In this document: positions 1-6,615 of the stretch, in pieces
Layout of the letters: each line of letters begins with the position of its first letter
Position numbering within the stretch: the stretch's first letter is position 1
Source: Candidatus Arcticimaribacter sp. UBA7428
GTDB taxonomy: Bacteria; Bacteroidota; Bacteroidia; Flavobacteriales; Flavobacteriaceae
Reading direction: 5' to 3'
NCBI GenBank assembly: GCA_002477625.1
Contig: DLQQ01000029.1
Coordinates: 1-14,376, forward strand
DNA length: 14,376 nucleotides
The notes under the pieces: model-generated
What the model saw: the letters and a program-made list of their open reading frames with translations, nothing else
Databases searched by the model: none
Told to the model about the DNA's origin: nothing
Translations under genes and position numbers: made by a program

Positions 1-66
1 ATAAGTCGAAGGCTAAATAATAGGAGAATATTCAATAATATTTATACATTGAGTAAAAATTTAAGC

Positions 67-850
67 ATGAGAAGAAGGAATTTTTATAGGGAAAACATTA
101 ATCGGAAGTGTTGCTGCACTACTTGCACCTAAAGTTCTTTCCGCACATGAGGTTAGGTCAACTAATACAATTAATACTCCTCCAAAAGGTCCCATTTCGA
201 TATGCACATGGGATTTTACAACTGCTAATGCCGCAGCAGCAAAAGCGCTTGAATCTGGTTCTGATCCCTTAACAGCTACCATTAAAGCCGCAGAAGTTGA
301 AGAATTGAATGCCCAAAACACAACCGTAGGCCTCGGTGGTGCACCCGATCGAGAAGGAACTGTCACCCTAGATGCTTCTGTTATGGATCATAACGGAAAT
401 TGTGGCTCTGTCGTTGCTGTTGAAAATATTATTCATGTAGCTGCCTTAGCCCGGGATGTAATGGAAAAAACTCCTCACGTAATGCTGGCAGGGAAGGGAG
501 CCGAAACTTATGCAAAGTCGCTGGGATATAACCCCACCGAATTGTTAACCGCTGAATCTAAAAAGGCCTGGAAAGAATGGACCAAAGAGTCTCGCTATAA
601 GCCCATCATAAACATAGAAAACCACGATACCATTGGAACCCTTTGTATGACCGGATATTTTACCTCGGCAATCGGTATTGAAGAGTTAGGCTATGTTGGG
701 AACTCACCTAACGTTTGGGATGGAGTACCACAAGATGTGTTGGATGATCATGGCTTAGCTTATGATCCTGAGCGGGTTACAAAATGTGTAGATCAAGAAA
801 AACGCAACGATACTGCCCAATGGGATGAGCAAGGGAATTTGATAAGCTAA
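67..850 (+). pseudogene. Frameshifted and C-terminally replaced glycosylasparaginase (N4-(beta-N-acetylglucosaminyl)-L-asparaginase)
   Basis: Intact homologues cleave the GlcNAc-Asn bond of glycoasparagines after self-cleavage into alpha and beta chains. From ATG 67 the frame reads MRRRNF, then shifts at a five-T run (81-85). With four Ts it continues as RRRNFIGKTLIGSVAALLA, a clear twin-arginine signal peptide, and stays open to 850. The alpha-chain region matches the family: GYGG-like GLGGAPDREG, then VTLDA, VMEKTPHVML, LLTAESKKAWKEW and YKPI-NIENHDTIG. The self-cleavage Asp-Thr is at 626-631, so the nucleophile Thr is encoded. Around 641-652 the similarity stops, and about 66 residues of unrelated sequence follow (contains VWDGVPQDVLDDHGLAYDP). 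The roughly 150-residue beta chain of the family is absent. The frame from the shift site onward has no usable ATG near its beginning; the first alternative start is TTG 305. I read this as a dead gene, most likely a deletion that fused two genes. A sequencing indel could explain the shift but not the tail. Confidence 0.75.
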
Positions 851-923
851 AAACATAAGCGGCTAATAGCTAGCAAGCAACAGTTGAAATAAAAAGAAAT
901 ATTGAATCTAATACAGGAAACTG

Positions 924-951
924 TTTGAGTTTCACGAAATTTATACTCAAA
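924..951. repeat. Inverted repeat ahead of the aquaporin start
   Basis: TTTGAGT (924-930) and ACTCAAA (945-951) are perfect 7-bp arms separated by 14 bases, ending 9 bases before ATG 961. It could be a leader hairpin or a dyad operator for the aquaporin gene. With 7-bp arms in AT-rich DNA, chance is also possible. Confidence 0.35.
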
Positions 952-960
952 ATTCATATT

Positions 961-1704
961 ATGATGACTCCTTTTATAGCCGAATTCATGGGAACTGCAA
1001 TCCTCCTTCTTTTAGGAGTTGGTGTAGTTGCCAATGTCAATTTAAAGAACACCATTGCCGAAGGACAAACTTCCTGGGTGCTCATTACTTCTGCTTGGGG
1101 GTTTGCTGTTTTTGTAGGTGCATACGCTACAGGTCAATTCAGTGGAGCCCATCTAAACCCAGCGGTAACGGTCGGATTGGCTGTAATTGGAAAATTCTCT
1201 TGGAGTTTAGTGCCCACCTATGTTTTTGCTCAACTGTTGGGTGCTATGTTTGGTAGCTGGGTATCTTATATTCTTTATATCGATCATTATCGGGCTACAA
1301 AAGATGAAGATGCTGTTCGCAGTACCTTTTGTACTGGGCCAGCAATCCGCAACTATAAGAATAATTTTTTCAGTGAATTCTTAGGTACCTTCATGCTTGT
1401 GTTTGGAATCTTCTTTATTGTTTCTCCAAGCATTGAAATTGAAGGAATGCAGATGCAGAACTTTGGTATTGGTTCCTTAGATGCCTTACCTGTTGGAATT
1501 TTAGTGTGGGTTATCGGAATGAGTTTGGGAGGAACTACCGGTTATGCAATCAATCCAACACGTGACTTTGGTCCCCGCTTGGTATACCAAATGCTTCCTA
1601 GAAAAAACAAAAATGCAGATTGGTCCTATGCATGGATTCCCGTTATTGCCCCCTTAATGGGAGCAGTTGCAGCTGGTTTGCTTTACAATGTTCTCATTGG
1701 CTAA
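961..1704 (+). CDS. MIP-family aquaporin / glycerol facilitator
   Basis: This is an inner-membrane channel for water and/or small polyols such as glycerol, 247 aa, about the usual GlpF/AqpZ size. The two half-repeats are visible. The first re-entrant loop has SGAHLNPAVT (NPA at residues 66-68). The second has GGTTGYAINPTRDFGPR (NPT at 198-200, selectivity-filter Arg 201, Asp 202). Asp directly after the second NPxR is the classical mark of glycerol-conducting members, which favours a GlpF-like role. The second motif is NPT rather than NPA. An upstream in-frame TTG at 925 would add 12 residues unlike the family, so I chose the tandem ATGs at 961/964, where MTPFIAEFMGTAILLLLG begins the first helix. 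No glpK or glpD is adjacent, so the substrate is inferred only from the motif. It ends 9 bases from the convergent RNase Y gene. Confidence 0.9.
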   Translation: MMTPFIAEFMGTAILLLLGVGVVANVNLKNTIAEGQTSWVLITSAWGFAVFVGAYATGQFSGAHLNPAVTVGLAVIGKFSWSLVPTYVFAQLLGAMFGSWVSYILYIDHYRATKDEDAVRSTFCTGPAIRNYKNNFFSEFLGTFMLVFGIFFIVSPSIEIEGMQMQNFGIGSLDALPVGILVWVIGMSLGGTTGYAINPTRDFGPRLVYQMLPRKNKNADWSYAWIPVIAPLMGAVAAGLLYNVLIG

Positions 1705-1713
1705 GCAAGGTTT

Positions 1714-3279
1714 TTACTTCGCTACGTTAACCGCCCTAGTTTCACGAATCACAGTAACTTTTACTTGACCGGGATAGGTCATATCCGTTTGTATTTTTTG
1801 TGAAATTTGGAAGGATAACTCAGCTGCATTATTGTCCGAAACTTTTTCACTTTCAACAATAACACGTAATTCTCTTCCCGCCTGAATAGCATAGGCTTTA
1901 CTAACTCCACTAAAATCTAGTGCAATTGTTTCTAAATCCTTAAGGCGTTGAATGTAACTATCCAAAACCTGACGTCTTGCACCTGGTCGAGCTCCAGAAA
2001 TCGCATCACAGACCTGAACTATAGGAGATAACAAGGACGTCATTTCTACCTCATCATGATGCGCTCCAATTGCGTTACATACATCTGATTTCTCACCATA
2101 CTTTTCTGCCCATTGCATTCCTAAAATAGCGTGCGGTAGTTCAGATTCCTCTTCAGGTACTTTACCAATATCGTGCAACAGACCTGCTCTTTTGGCAAGT
2201 TTTGGATTCAATCCCAATTCAGAAGCCATAACACCACAAAGCTTAGCCACTTCACGAGAATGCTGTAGCAGGTTCTGACCGTAAGAAGAACGGTACTTCA
2301 TTCTTCCAATAATTTTAATCAAGGCAGGGTTCAAACCATGAATACCTAAATCTACTACAGTGCGTTTTCCTACCTCAGCAATTTCATTTTCAATTTGTTT
2401 TGTTGTTTTGTTTACTACCTCTTCAATACGAGCCGGGTGGATTCTCCCATCCGTAACCAAACGGTGTAATGATAAACGAGCAATCTCTCGTCTTACAGGA
2501 TCAAAACAGGACAAGATGATTGCTTCGGGTGTGTCATCAACAATAATCTCTACACCTGTAGCAGCTTCAATGGCTCGGATATTCCTACCCTCTCTTCCAA
2601 TGATTCTACCTTTAACATCATCCGATTCTAGATTAAAAACAGAAACACAGTTTTCGACTGCCTCTTCTGTTCCGATCCGCTGAATGGTACTGATGATGAT
2701 TTTTTTTGCTTCTTGTTCAGCAGATAATTTTGCTTCTTCTATAGACTGTTGAATGAAAGACATTGCATCTGACTTGGCTTTGTCTTCTAAAGTGGTGATT
2801 AATTCCTTCTTCGCATCTTCAGCTGTTAGCCCAGATACTTCCTCTAATTTGGATTGGTATTTTTTTTCAGCCTCGTCTAAGGTTTGGCTTTTACGATCCA
2901 ACTTTTGAATGCGGTGGTCTAAATTTGAAGTCTTTTGTTCAAAACTTTGATTCAGATCTTTATTACGCTGCAGCTCCTTATTGAGGGTTTTCTCTTTGTC
3001 TCGAGCACGGTTTTCAACTTCTATGAGTTTCTTCTCTCGTTGAATAATTACTTTTTCATGATCGGCTTTAAGTTCAATAAAACGCTCTTTGGCTTGCAGC
3101 ATTTTCTCATTCTTAATGCGATCCGATTCTTGGTGCGATTTTTTGATGATACGTCGGGCTTGTTGCTCACTCTTTTTGATGATTGAAAGAGAATTTCTCT
3201 TTTGAGCTATTTGCATGATAATCAAACCAAAAATAAGTCCTCCGACTCCGGCTATAATTAGGTATATGGTAGTTGTCAT
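1714..3279 (-). CDS. rny: Ribonuclease Y
   Basis: Membrane-anchored endoribonuclease that starts mRNA decay and processes structured RNAs. It has 521 aa, essentially the length of the B. subtilis enzyme. Domains in order: an N-terminal membrane helix (about residues 4-23), a long charged coiled coil (about 30-200, with Glu/Lys/Gln-rich heptads), a KH RNA-binding domain with [15 protein letters not shown] (224-238), and a metal-dependent HD phosphohydrolase domain with His340 (QHSREV), the HD pair His369-Asp370 (LLHDIGKV), HHDEVE (407-412) and Asp425 ([14 protein letters not shown]). The start is ATG at 3277-3279, just 16 bases after the U-tract of the 6S RNA on the same strand. No TAnnTTTG element was seen in that gap or inside the RNA, so transcription probably comes through the 6S RNA from upstream. 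The gene is the last of the zapA cluster and converges on the aquaporin gene. Confidence 0.97.
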   Translation of the reverse strand: MTTTIYLIIAGVGGLIFGLIIMQIAQKRNSLSIIKKSEQQARRIIKKSHQESDRIKNEKMLQAKERFIELKADHEKVIIQREKKLIEVENRARDKEKTLNKELQRNKDLNQSFEQKTSNLDHRIQKLDRKSQTLDEAEKKYQSKLEEVSGLTAEDAKKELITTLEDKAKSDAMSFIQQSIEEAKLSAEQEAKKIIISTIQRIGTEEAVENCVSVFNLESDDVKGRIIGREGRNIRAIEAATGVEIIVDDTPEAIILSCFDPVRREIARLSLHRLVTDGRIHPARIEEVVNKTTKQIENEIAEVGKRTVVDLGIHGLNPALIKIIGRMKYRSSYGQNLLQHSREVAKLCGVMASELGLNPKLAKRAGLLHDIGKVPEEESELPHAILGMQWAEKYGEKSDVCNAIGAHHDEVEMTSLLSPIVQVCDAISGARPGARRQVLDSYIQRLKDLETIALDFSGVSKAYAIQAGRELRVIVESEKVSDNNAAELSFQISQKIQTDMTYPGQVKVTVIRETRAVNVAK

Positions 3280-3295
3280 AATTTAATTTATTTAT

Positions 3296-3470
3296 AAAAA
3301 AAGCCTGTACTAGCTTAGAGGTCTGTATAAACTCCGTAAAAAAAGGTTTGCGGCTAACCAACTGATCAAGGATCTGTTCGAAGACAGCTTGCTTTTACAA
3401 TATGGACTCACCTCTTATAAAAATAAGATCGTTGAGTTTATCAAAAATTTAAACTAATACAGGCAGTAGT
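3296..3470 (-). ncRNA. ssrS: 6S RNA (SsrS), regulator of RNA polymerase
   Basis: 6S RNA folds into a long rod with a central bubble that mimics an open promoter and sequesters housekeeping RNA polymerase. The nested pairing can be read directly. The closing stem pairs 3303-3313 with 3454-3464 (GCCUGUAUUAG with CUAGUACAGGC, 10 Watson-Crick pairs and one G-U). A perfect 8-bp inner stem pairs 3327-3334 with 3434-3441. An apical hairpin at 3374-3387 (CUGU / ACAG around a UUCG-containing loop) sits almost exactly midway. A small hairpin at 3413-3426 lies on the 5' side of the RNA. The strand is set by a seven-U tract directly after the closing stem on the minus strand (3296-3302); the plus strand has none. 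The zapA-6S order also matches E. coli. The 5' end is approximate, and no good promoter is visible between zapA and the RNA. Primary-sequence similarity was not tested. Confidence 0.85.
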
Positions 3471-3495
3471 GTATTATTTATTTATAAAGAACGTA

Positions 3496-3792
3496 TTAGA
3501 AGGTTGCCATATGATTTTCAATCATCTCGTTTAGCGAGATGATCTTTTGATGTTCAATGGTCACCCCCTGGGTTTCGGTACTACTTTTTTGTTCTAGCTG
3601 GGTTGCATATTGCAAAGCACACATGGCCAAGACGTCTTGCTTGTCTCGAACAGCATAGCTTTTTTCCAACTGTTTGATCATTGCGTCAATTTTCTTTGCA
3701 GACTTTCTAAGAGCCTCTTCTTGGTCGGGTGCAACCGACAAAGGATAGACACGATCTGCAATGGTTAACTTTATTTTCAGCAATTCACTCAT
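3496..3792 (-). CDS. zapA: Cell division protein ZapA
   Basis: ZapA binds FtsZ and bundles protofilaments at midcell. The 98-aa product is the normal size. The N-terminal FtsZ-binding head is visible as KIKLTIADRVYPLSVAPDQE (residues 6-25), followed by EEALRKSAKKIDAMIKQLEK and the hallmark DKQDVLAMCALQYATQLEQK (about 50-69) leading into a C-terminal helix used for dimer or tetramer formation. It starts 7 bases after the coiled-coil gene, so the two are co-transcribed. Its stop lies about 26 bases before the 6S RNA. A zapA-6S linkage occurs in gammaproteobacteria too. Confidence 0.92.
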   Translation of the reverse strand: MSELLKIKLTIADRVYPLSVAPDQEEALRKSAKKIDAMIKQLEKSYAVRDKQDVLAMCALQYATQLEQKSSTETQGVTIEHQKIISLNEMIENHMATF

Positions 3793-3799
3793 AAAAAAG

Positions 3800-4096
3800 T
3801 TACTCTGTGTTTTGTAGTTGAATCATACATCCTTCAACTTGATGAATTAGTGTATTGATTTTATTTTTAGTTTTTGTATTACTTTCGTTACTGCCGAGTA
3901 ATGCATTTGCCATTTCTAAAGAAGCTTTCGCTTTCTTGAGGGTTTTATTCTCTTCGGAAACTCGATTTTGCAGACTTTTTGAGGCTTCCAATTGCTCGGT
4001 AAGCGACTGCAAAGCATAGTGGTTTTCTTCTAGCTTATTCAAAAGCAACACTATATTTCGTTCAAGAAGTTCAACATTTTGATTTTTTTCGCTCAT
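3800..4096 (-). CDS. Small coiled-coil protein upstream of ZapA (possible division partner)
   Basis: 98 aa, soluble, with no signal peptide or membrane helix. Residues about 5-70 are an almost continuous amphipathic coiled coil with Leu/Ile heptads (ELLERNIVLLLNKLEENHYA, then QSLTEQLEASKSLQNRVSEE), followed by a short tail with a second helix. Size, composition and position directly before zapA resemble a ZapB-like partner that binds ZapA in the Z-ring layer. That role is inferred from context only: coiled coils of this type align poorly and no catalytic motif is present. A TAnnTTTG match 24 bases upstream of the start suggests this gene heads the zapA-6S-rny transcript. Confidence 0.75.
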   Translation of the reverse strand: MSEKNQNVELLERNIVLLLNKLEENHYALQSLTEQLEASKSLQNRVSEENKTLKKAKASLEMANALLGSNESNTKTKNKINTLIHQVEGCMIQLQNTE

Positions 4097-4120
4097 AATG
4101 ACACATAACTCCTAACTTTA

Positions 4121-4128
4121 CAAAGCTA
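4121..4128 (-). promoter_or_regulatory. Bacteroidota -7 promoter element for the zapA cluster
   Basis: TAGCTTTG on the minus strand fits TAnnTTTG exactly and lies 24 bases before the start of the coiled-coil gene. No convincing -33 TTTG was seen at the expected spacing. Confidence 0.5.
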
Positions 4129-4207
4129 AGAATTTTAAATCTATTCTATAGTTTTTGAGGATCGCATTTAAGAAAATTAACAAAAATTTTAGAAACTGAA
4201 TAAAAAG

Positions 4208-4555
4208 TTACCCATTCAAAACTTCAAGGGCTTTTTTAGCCGCTTGAAAAGGAACAAAAAGATGATCGTGATGAAACGCAGCTACAACATTACACGGGAT
4301 TTGGTGTTTGGAAAGTAGGGCTGCGATATGAGCCGTTATCCCTGTTGCATCCAGAGCTGTTGGTGTTTCTACCCTAATCCAAGCCCACGATTGCTCAAAG
4401 TCAATTCCCAAGGCTTCTGCTCTAGTTTGTAAAACAATATAGGTCATCCCCTCTTGTTCTTTAAAAGCCATCACAACATCATCATCCTTGAAGGGGTTTG
4501 AATGCAAACAACAAAAAACAAAAGGTTCAAGATGTAAATTGTACTCTAATTCCAT
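4208..4555 (-). CDS. ACT-domain protein (tandem ACT_3/ACT_7 type)
   Basis: 115-aa cytosolic protein, probably a small-molecule sensor. The first half carries LHLEPFVFCCL and DDVVMAFKEQEGMTYIVLQ (residues 24-43), typical of the ACT_3 module. The second half (about 65-112) has the ACT_7 pattern DATGITAHIAALLSKHQIPC followed by FHHDHLFVP. ACT modules usually bind amino acids and regulate enzymes; this one is free-standing, so ligand and target are unknown. It lies 111 bases upstream of the zapA cluster on the same strand, but that cluster has its own promoter match, so this gene is probably a separate unit. The family resemblance is strong; the sensing role is inference. Confidence 0.8.
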   Translation of the reverse strand: MELEYNLHLEPFVFCCLHSNPFKDDDVVMAFKEQEGMTYIVLQTRAEALGIDFEQSWAWIRVETPTALDATGITAHIAALLSKHQIPCNVVAAFHHDHLFVPFQAAKKALEVLNG

Positions 4556-4560
4556 AAAAA

Positions 4561-4568
4561 CAAATTTA
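4561..4568 (-). promoter_or_regulatory. -7 promoter element of the ACT-domain gene, near-leaderless
   Basis: TAAATTTG on the minus strand is an exact TAnnTTTG match only 5 bases before the ATG. A transcript starting there would have almost no 5' leader. The -33 element is not evident. Confidence 0.4.
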
Positions 4569-4674
4569 ACCTAAAAATAGAAGCGATAGCAGAATTACAA
4601 CTTCTAGTTGTTAGCTGCTATTTTGCAGTCTGTTATAAATTGTTTACTTTAGGATTGTCCAAATCTTATTGTAT

Positions 4675-4857
4675 GTGAAGCACTTACCAAAAAAAATTAA
4701 TTGTATTCCTTTTTCTCTTTTCAAAAAGTTTTAGTCAAGAAAAATAAATGAAATAACAATTCCAAGGAAAGCTGAGTGTGAAGGATATTCTATTACGTTT
4801 TTAGATGATTGCATTAATGCAATCAAGCATTCAAAACAATTGGAAAGGGCGAGTTAA
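4675..4857 (+). pseudogene. Possible decayed small secreted-peptide gene
   Basis: Low-confidence relic of about 60 codons in the gap before the M23 peptidase. From GTG 4675 the frame reads VKHLPKK. After an eight-A run the neighbouring frame reads LIVFLFLFSKSFSQEK, which looks like the core and cleavage region of a flavobacterial signal peptide. After a five-A run the original frame reads INEITIPRKAECEGYSITF and on to TAA 4855-4857. One A fewer in the first run and one A more in the second would give a continuous secreted peptide of about 60 residues. I do not recognise the mature part. A signal-peptide look can arise by chance in T-rich DNA. Confidence 0.25.
4806..4825. repeat. 20-bp perfect palindrome upstream of the M23 peptidase gene
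   Basis: TGATTGCATTAATGCAATCA is a perfect palindrome with no spacer, ending about 90 bases before ATG 4915. The symmetry fits a binding site for a dimeric regulator. It also lies within the possible decayed reading frame at 4675-4857, so its symmetry might be incidental. Confidence 0.5.
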
Positions 4858-4901
4858 ATTTAAAATTCCAACCTCAGCCATCAGATAAAAAGAGAATGTT
4901 T

Positions 4902-4909
4902 TATCTTCG
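4902..4909 (+). promoter_or_regulatory. Probable -7 promoter element of the M23 peptidase gene
   Basis: TATCTTCG matches TAnnTTTG at all but one defined base and lies 5 bases before ATG 4915. This again suggests a very short leader. No clear -33 TTTG is present. Confidence 0.4.
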
Positions 4910-4914
4910 CTAGC

Positions 4915-6609
4915 ATGACCAATAACATTAAAAGCTCCCTTGGGATTGCCTTGCTCTTCCTTTCTTTTTTTATAAGTGCCCAAGAGGCTACTCCACCTCT
5001 AGACATTCCCCTCTTGTTGTCTGGAAATTTTGGAGAATTACGGGGCAGTCATTTTCATGCGGGATTGGACATTAAAACACAGGGACTACAAGGTTTTCCT
5101 GTAAAAAGTATTTTGGCAGGGAGTATTCGGCGCATTCGAGTAACCGTTACCGGTTACGGCAAAGCCCTCTATATCGATCATGCCAACGGTACAACATCAG
5201 TCTATGCCCACCTACAAAAATTTGCTCCGAAAATTGAAAAAATCATAAAAGAGCGGCAGTACAAAAAAGAACAATTTCTTATTCAAAGCTATTTTAAAAC
5301 CAATGAATTGACCGTAGAACAGGGAGAAATAATTGGTTATTCTGGAAACACAGGAGGCTCGCTCGGACCACACCTTCACTTTGAAATACGAGACACCAAA
5401 ACACAGACACCACTCAATCCTCTGAAACTTGAATATGACATCCAAGACACCCAACGCCCTGTCATTAGTGGTTTGTATCGGTATGACTTGAACTATCCGA
5501 GGCAAAAGAAGAAAAACGATATTCGTCTGATTCGTAAAAACGACAGCACCTATACCTCATCAATTCAATCGTGGTCGGGTAAAACAGGTATTGGGCTCCG
5601 CATGTACGATCGGCAAGATCTGAGTTATAATAAAAATGGAGTTTACAAAATCGCGTTACGTCTCAACGGAAAAGAAATGATCCAGTATACCTTCGACAAA
5701 ATCAGTTTTGACGATGGGAAATACATCAACACACTGATCGACTATAAAACCTATACTACCGAGGGTATTCGGATTCAAAAACTCTTTCGCGACCTTCCCT
5801 ATGGGTTTAGCTTTTTGCCCAAAGATGCGCCCAACGGGATTTTAAACTTTGAAGCTGGACGCTCCTATCTCCTTCAAATTAGCTTGGAAGATTTTCATGG
5901 AAACAAAACCTATGTCGAAAGTTATATCGAAGGGAATAGAGAAATTACTACTGACAATAAAAAGAAACTACAAATCGCTGAAAATACTGTAAAGCCTGAA
6001 TTGGATTATCTTTTTGAATTTGAAAATCAAGAAGTTTATTTGCCCAAGAACACCTTCTTTGAACCCGTAGATTTTAAAATTCGAGCAACCAAAGACACGC
6101 TTTTTGTGGGTTCCAAAGAAGACGCACTACAAAGAACCTTTGAGATTCAGTTTAAAACACCCGAAGTTGATTCCCTAGAAACCAATCCCTGGTGCATAGC
6201 AAACCTCAACAAGAAGAAAAAACTCGATTATGTGTATTCTGTTGCCAAAGACAGAAAACGCATCAGCAAAGGCGGAACTCCAGGAATCTATGTTCTGTCA
6301 CAAGATACACTTGCTCCCAGTATTACGCCTCTAAATTTTAAGCCCAAACAATGGTTGAGTAATTACAGCTTTTTAAAATTGAAAATTGAAGATGATTTTT
6401 CAGGAATCAAATCCTACAGAGGAACCATAAACGGTCAATGGATTTTATTGGAACACGAACCCAAAAACAACACGCTTACTTTTGCGTTTGAGGACATCGA
6501 TTTTGATCAATCCCAATTGAACTTTAAACTAGAAGTGGAAGATCAACAAGGAAACAGCAGCACTTACGAAACTACAATCTTCAGAAAAGCAAAGCTTGTC
6601 AAAAAATAA
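4915..6609 (+). CDS. Secreted M23-family (LytM-type) zinc metallopeptidase
   Basis: 564-aa exported protein, probably a periplasmic peptidoglycan endopeptidase or a regulator of one. A Sec signal peptide covers about residues 1-23 (hydrophobic core LGIALLFLSFFISA, then QEA). The LytM/M23 domain occupies about 35-175. HFHAGLD supplies zinc ligands His48 and Asp52. VYAHLQKF gives His99. GNTGGSLGPHLHFEIRD gives His153 and the third ligand His155. All catalytic positions are therefore present, so this is not a degenerate LytM activator by motif loss. An insertion of about 35 residues (101-135, Lys-rich) sits between the His99 and HLH strands. The remaining 390 residues look like beta-rich modules of unknown function with no membrane helix. 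The gene is alone on its strand and ends 6 bases from the convergent cysteine desulfurase gene. Confidence 0.93.
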   Translation: MTNNIKSSLGIALLFLSFFISAQEATPPLDIPLLLSGNFGELRGSHFHAGLDIKTQGLQGFPVKSILAGSIRRIRVTVTGYGKALYIDHANGTTSVYAHLQKFAPKIEKIIKERQYKKEQFLIQSYFKTNELTVEQGEIIGYSGNTGGSLGPHLHFEIRDTKTQTPLNPLKLEYDIQDTQRPVISGLYRYDLNYPRQKKKNDIRLIRKNDSTYTSSIQSWSGKTGIGLRMYDRQDLSYNKNGVYKIALRLNGKEMIQYTFDKISFDDGKYINTLIDYKTYTTEGIRIQKLFRDLPYGFSFLPKDAPNGILNFEAGRSYLLQISLEDFHGNKTYVESYIEGNREITTDNKKKLQIAENTVKPELDYLFEFENQEVYLPKNTFFEPVDFKIRATKDTLFVGSKEDALQRTFEIQFKTPEVDSLETNPWCIANLNKKKKLDYVYSVAKDRKRISKGGTPGIYVLSQDTLAPSITPLNFKPKQWLSNYSFLKLKIEDDFSGIKSYRGTINGQWILLEHEPKNNTLTFAFEDIDFDQSQLNFKLEVEDQQGNSSTYETTIFRKAKLVKK

Positions 6610-6615
6610 TCCCCT

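Noticed and set aside
61-366. 101-residue reading frame on the minus strand across the glycosylasparaginase start
   Set aside because: Antisense to a clearly recognisable Tat signal and alpha-chain sequence; low-complexity Ala/Ser-rich product with no family look.
1705-1713. Shared terminator between the aquaporin and rny genes
   Set aside because: Only 9 bases lie between the stops and no stem with a U tract is visible there.
2360-3186. Plus-strand frames opposite rny
   Set aside because: Shadows of the RNase Y coding sequence; compositions simply mirror the coiled-coil and KH codons.
3167-3361. 64-residue minus-strand frame starting inside the 6S RNA and running into rny
   Set aside because: It overlaps the 6S structure and the start of RNase Y in another frame, and the product is not recognisable.
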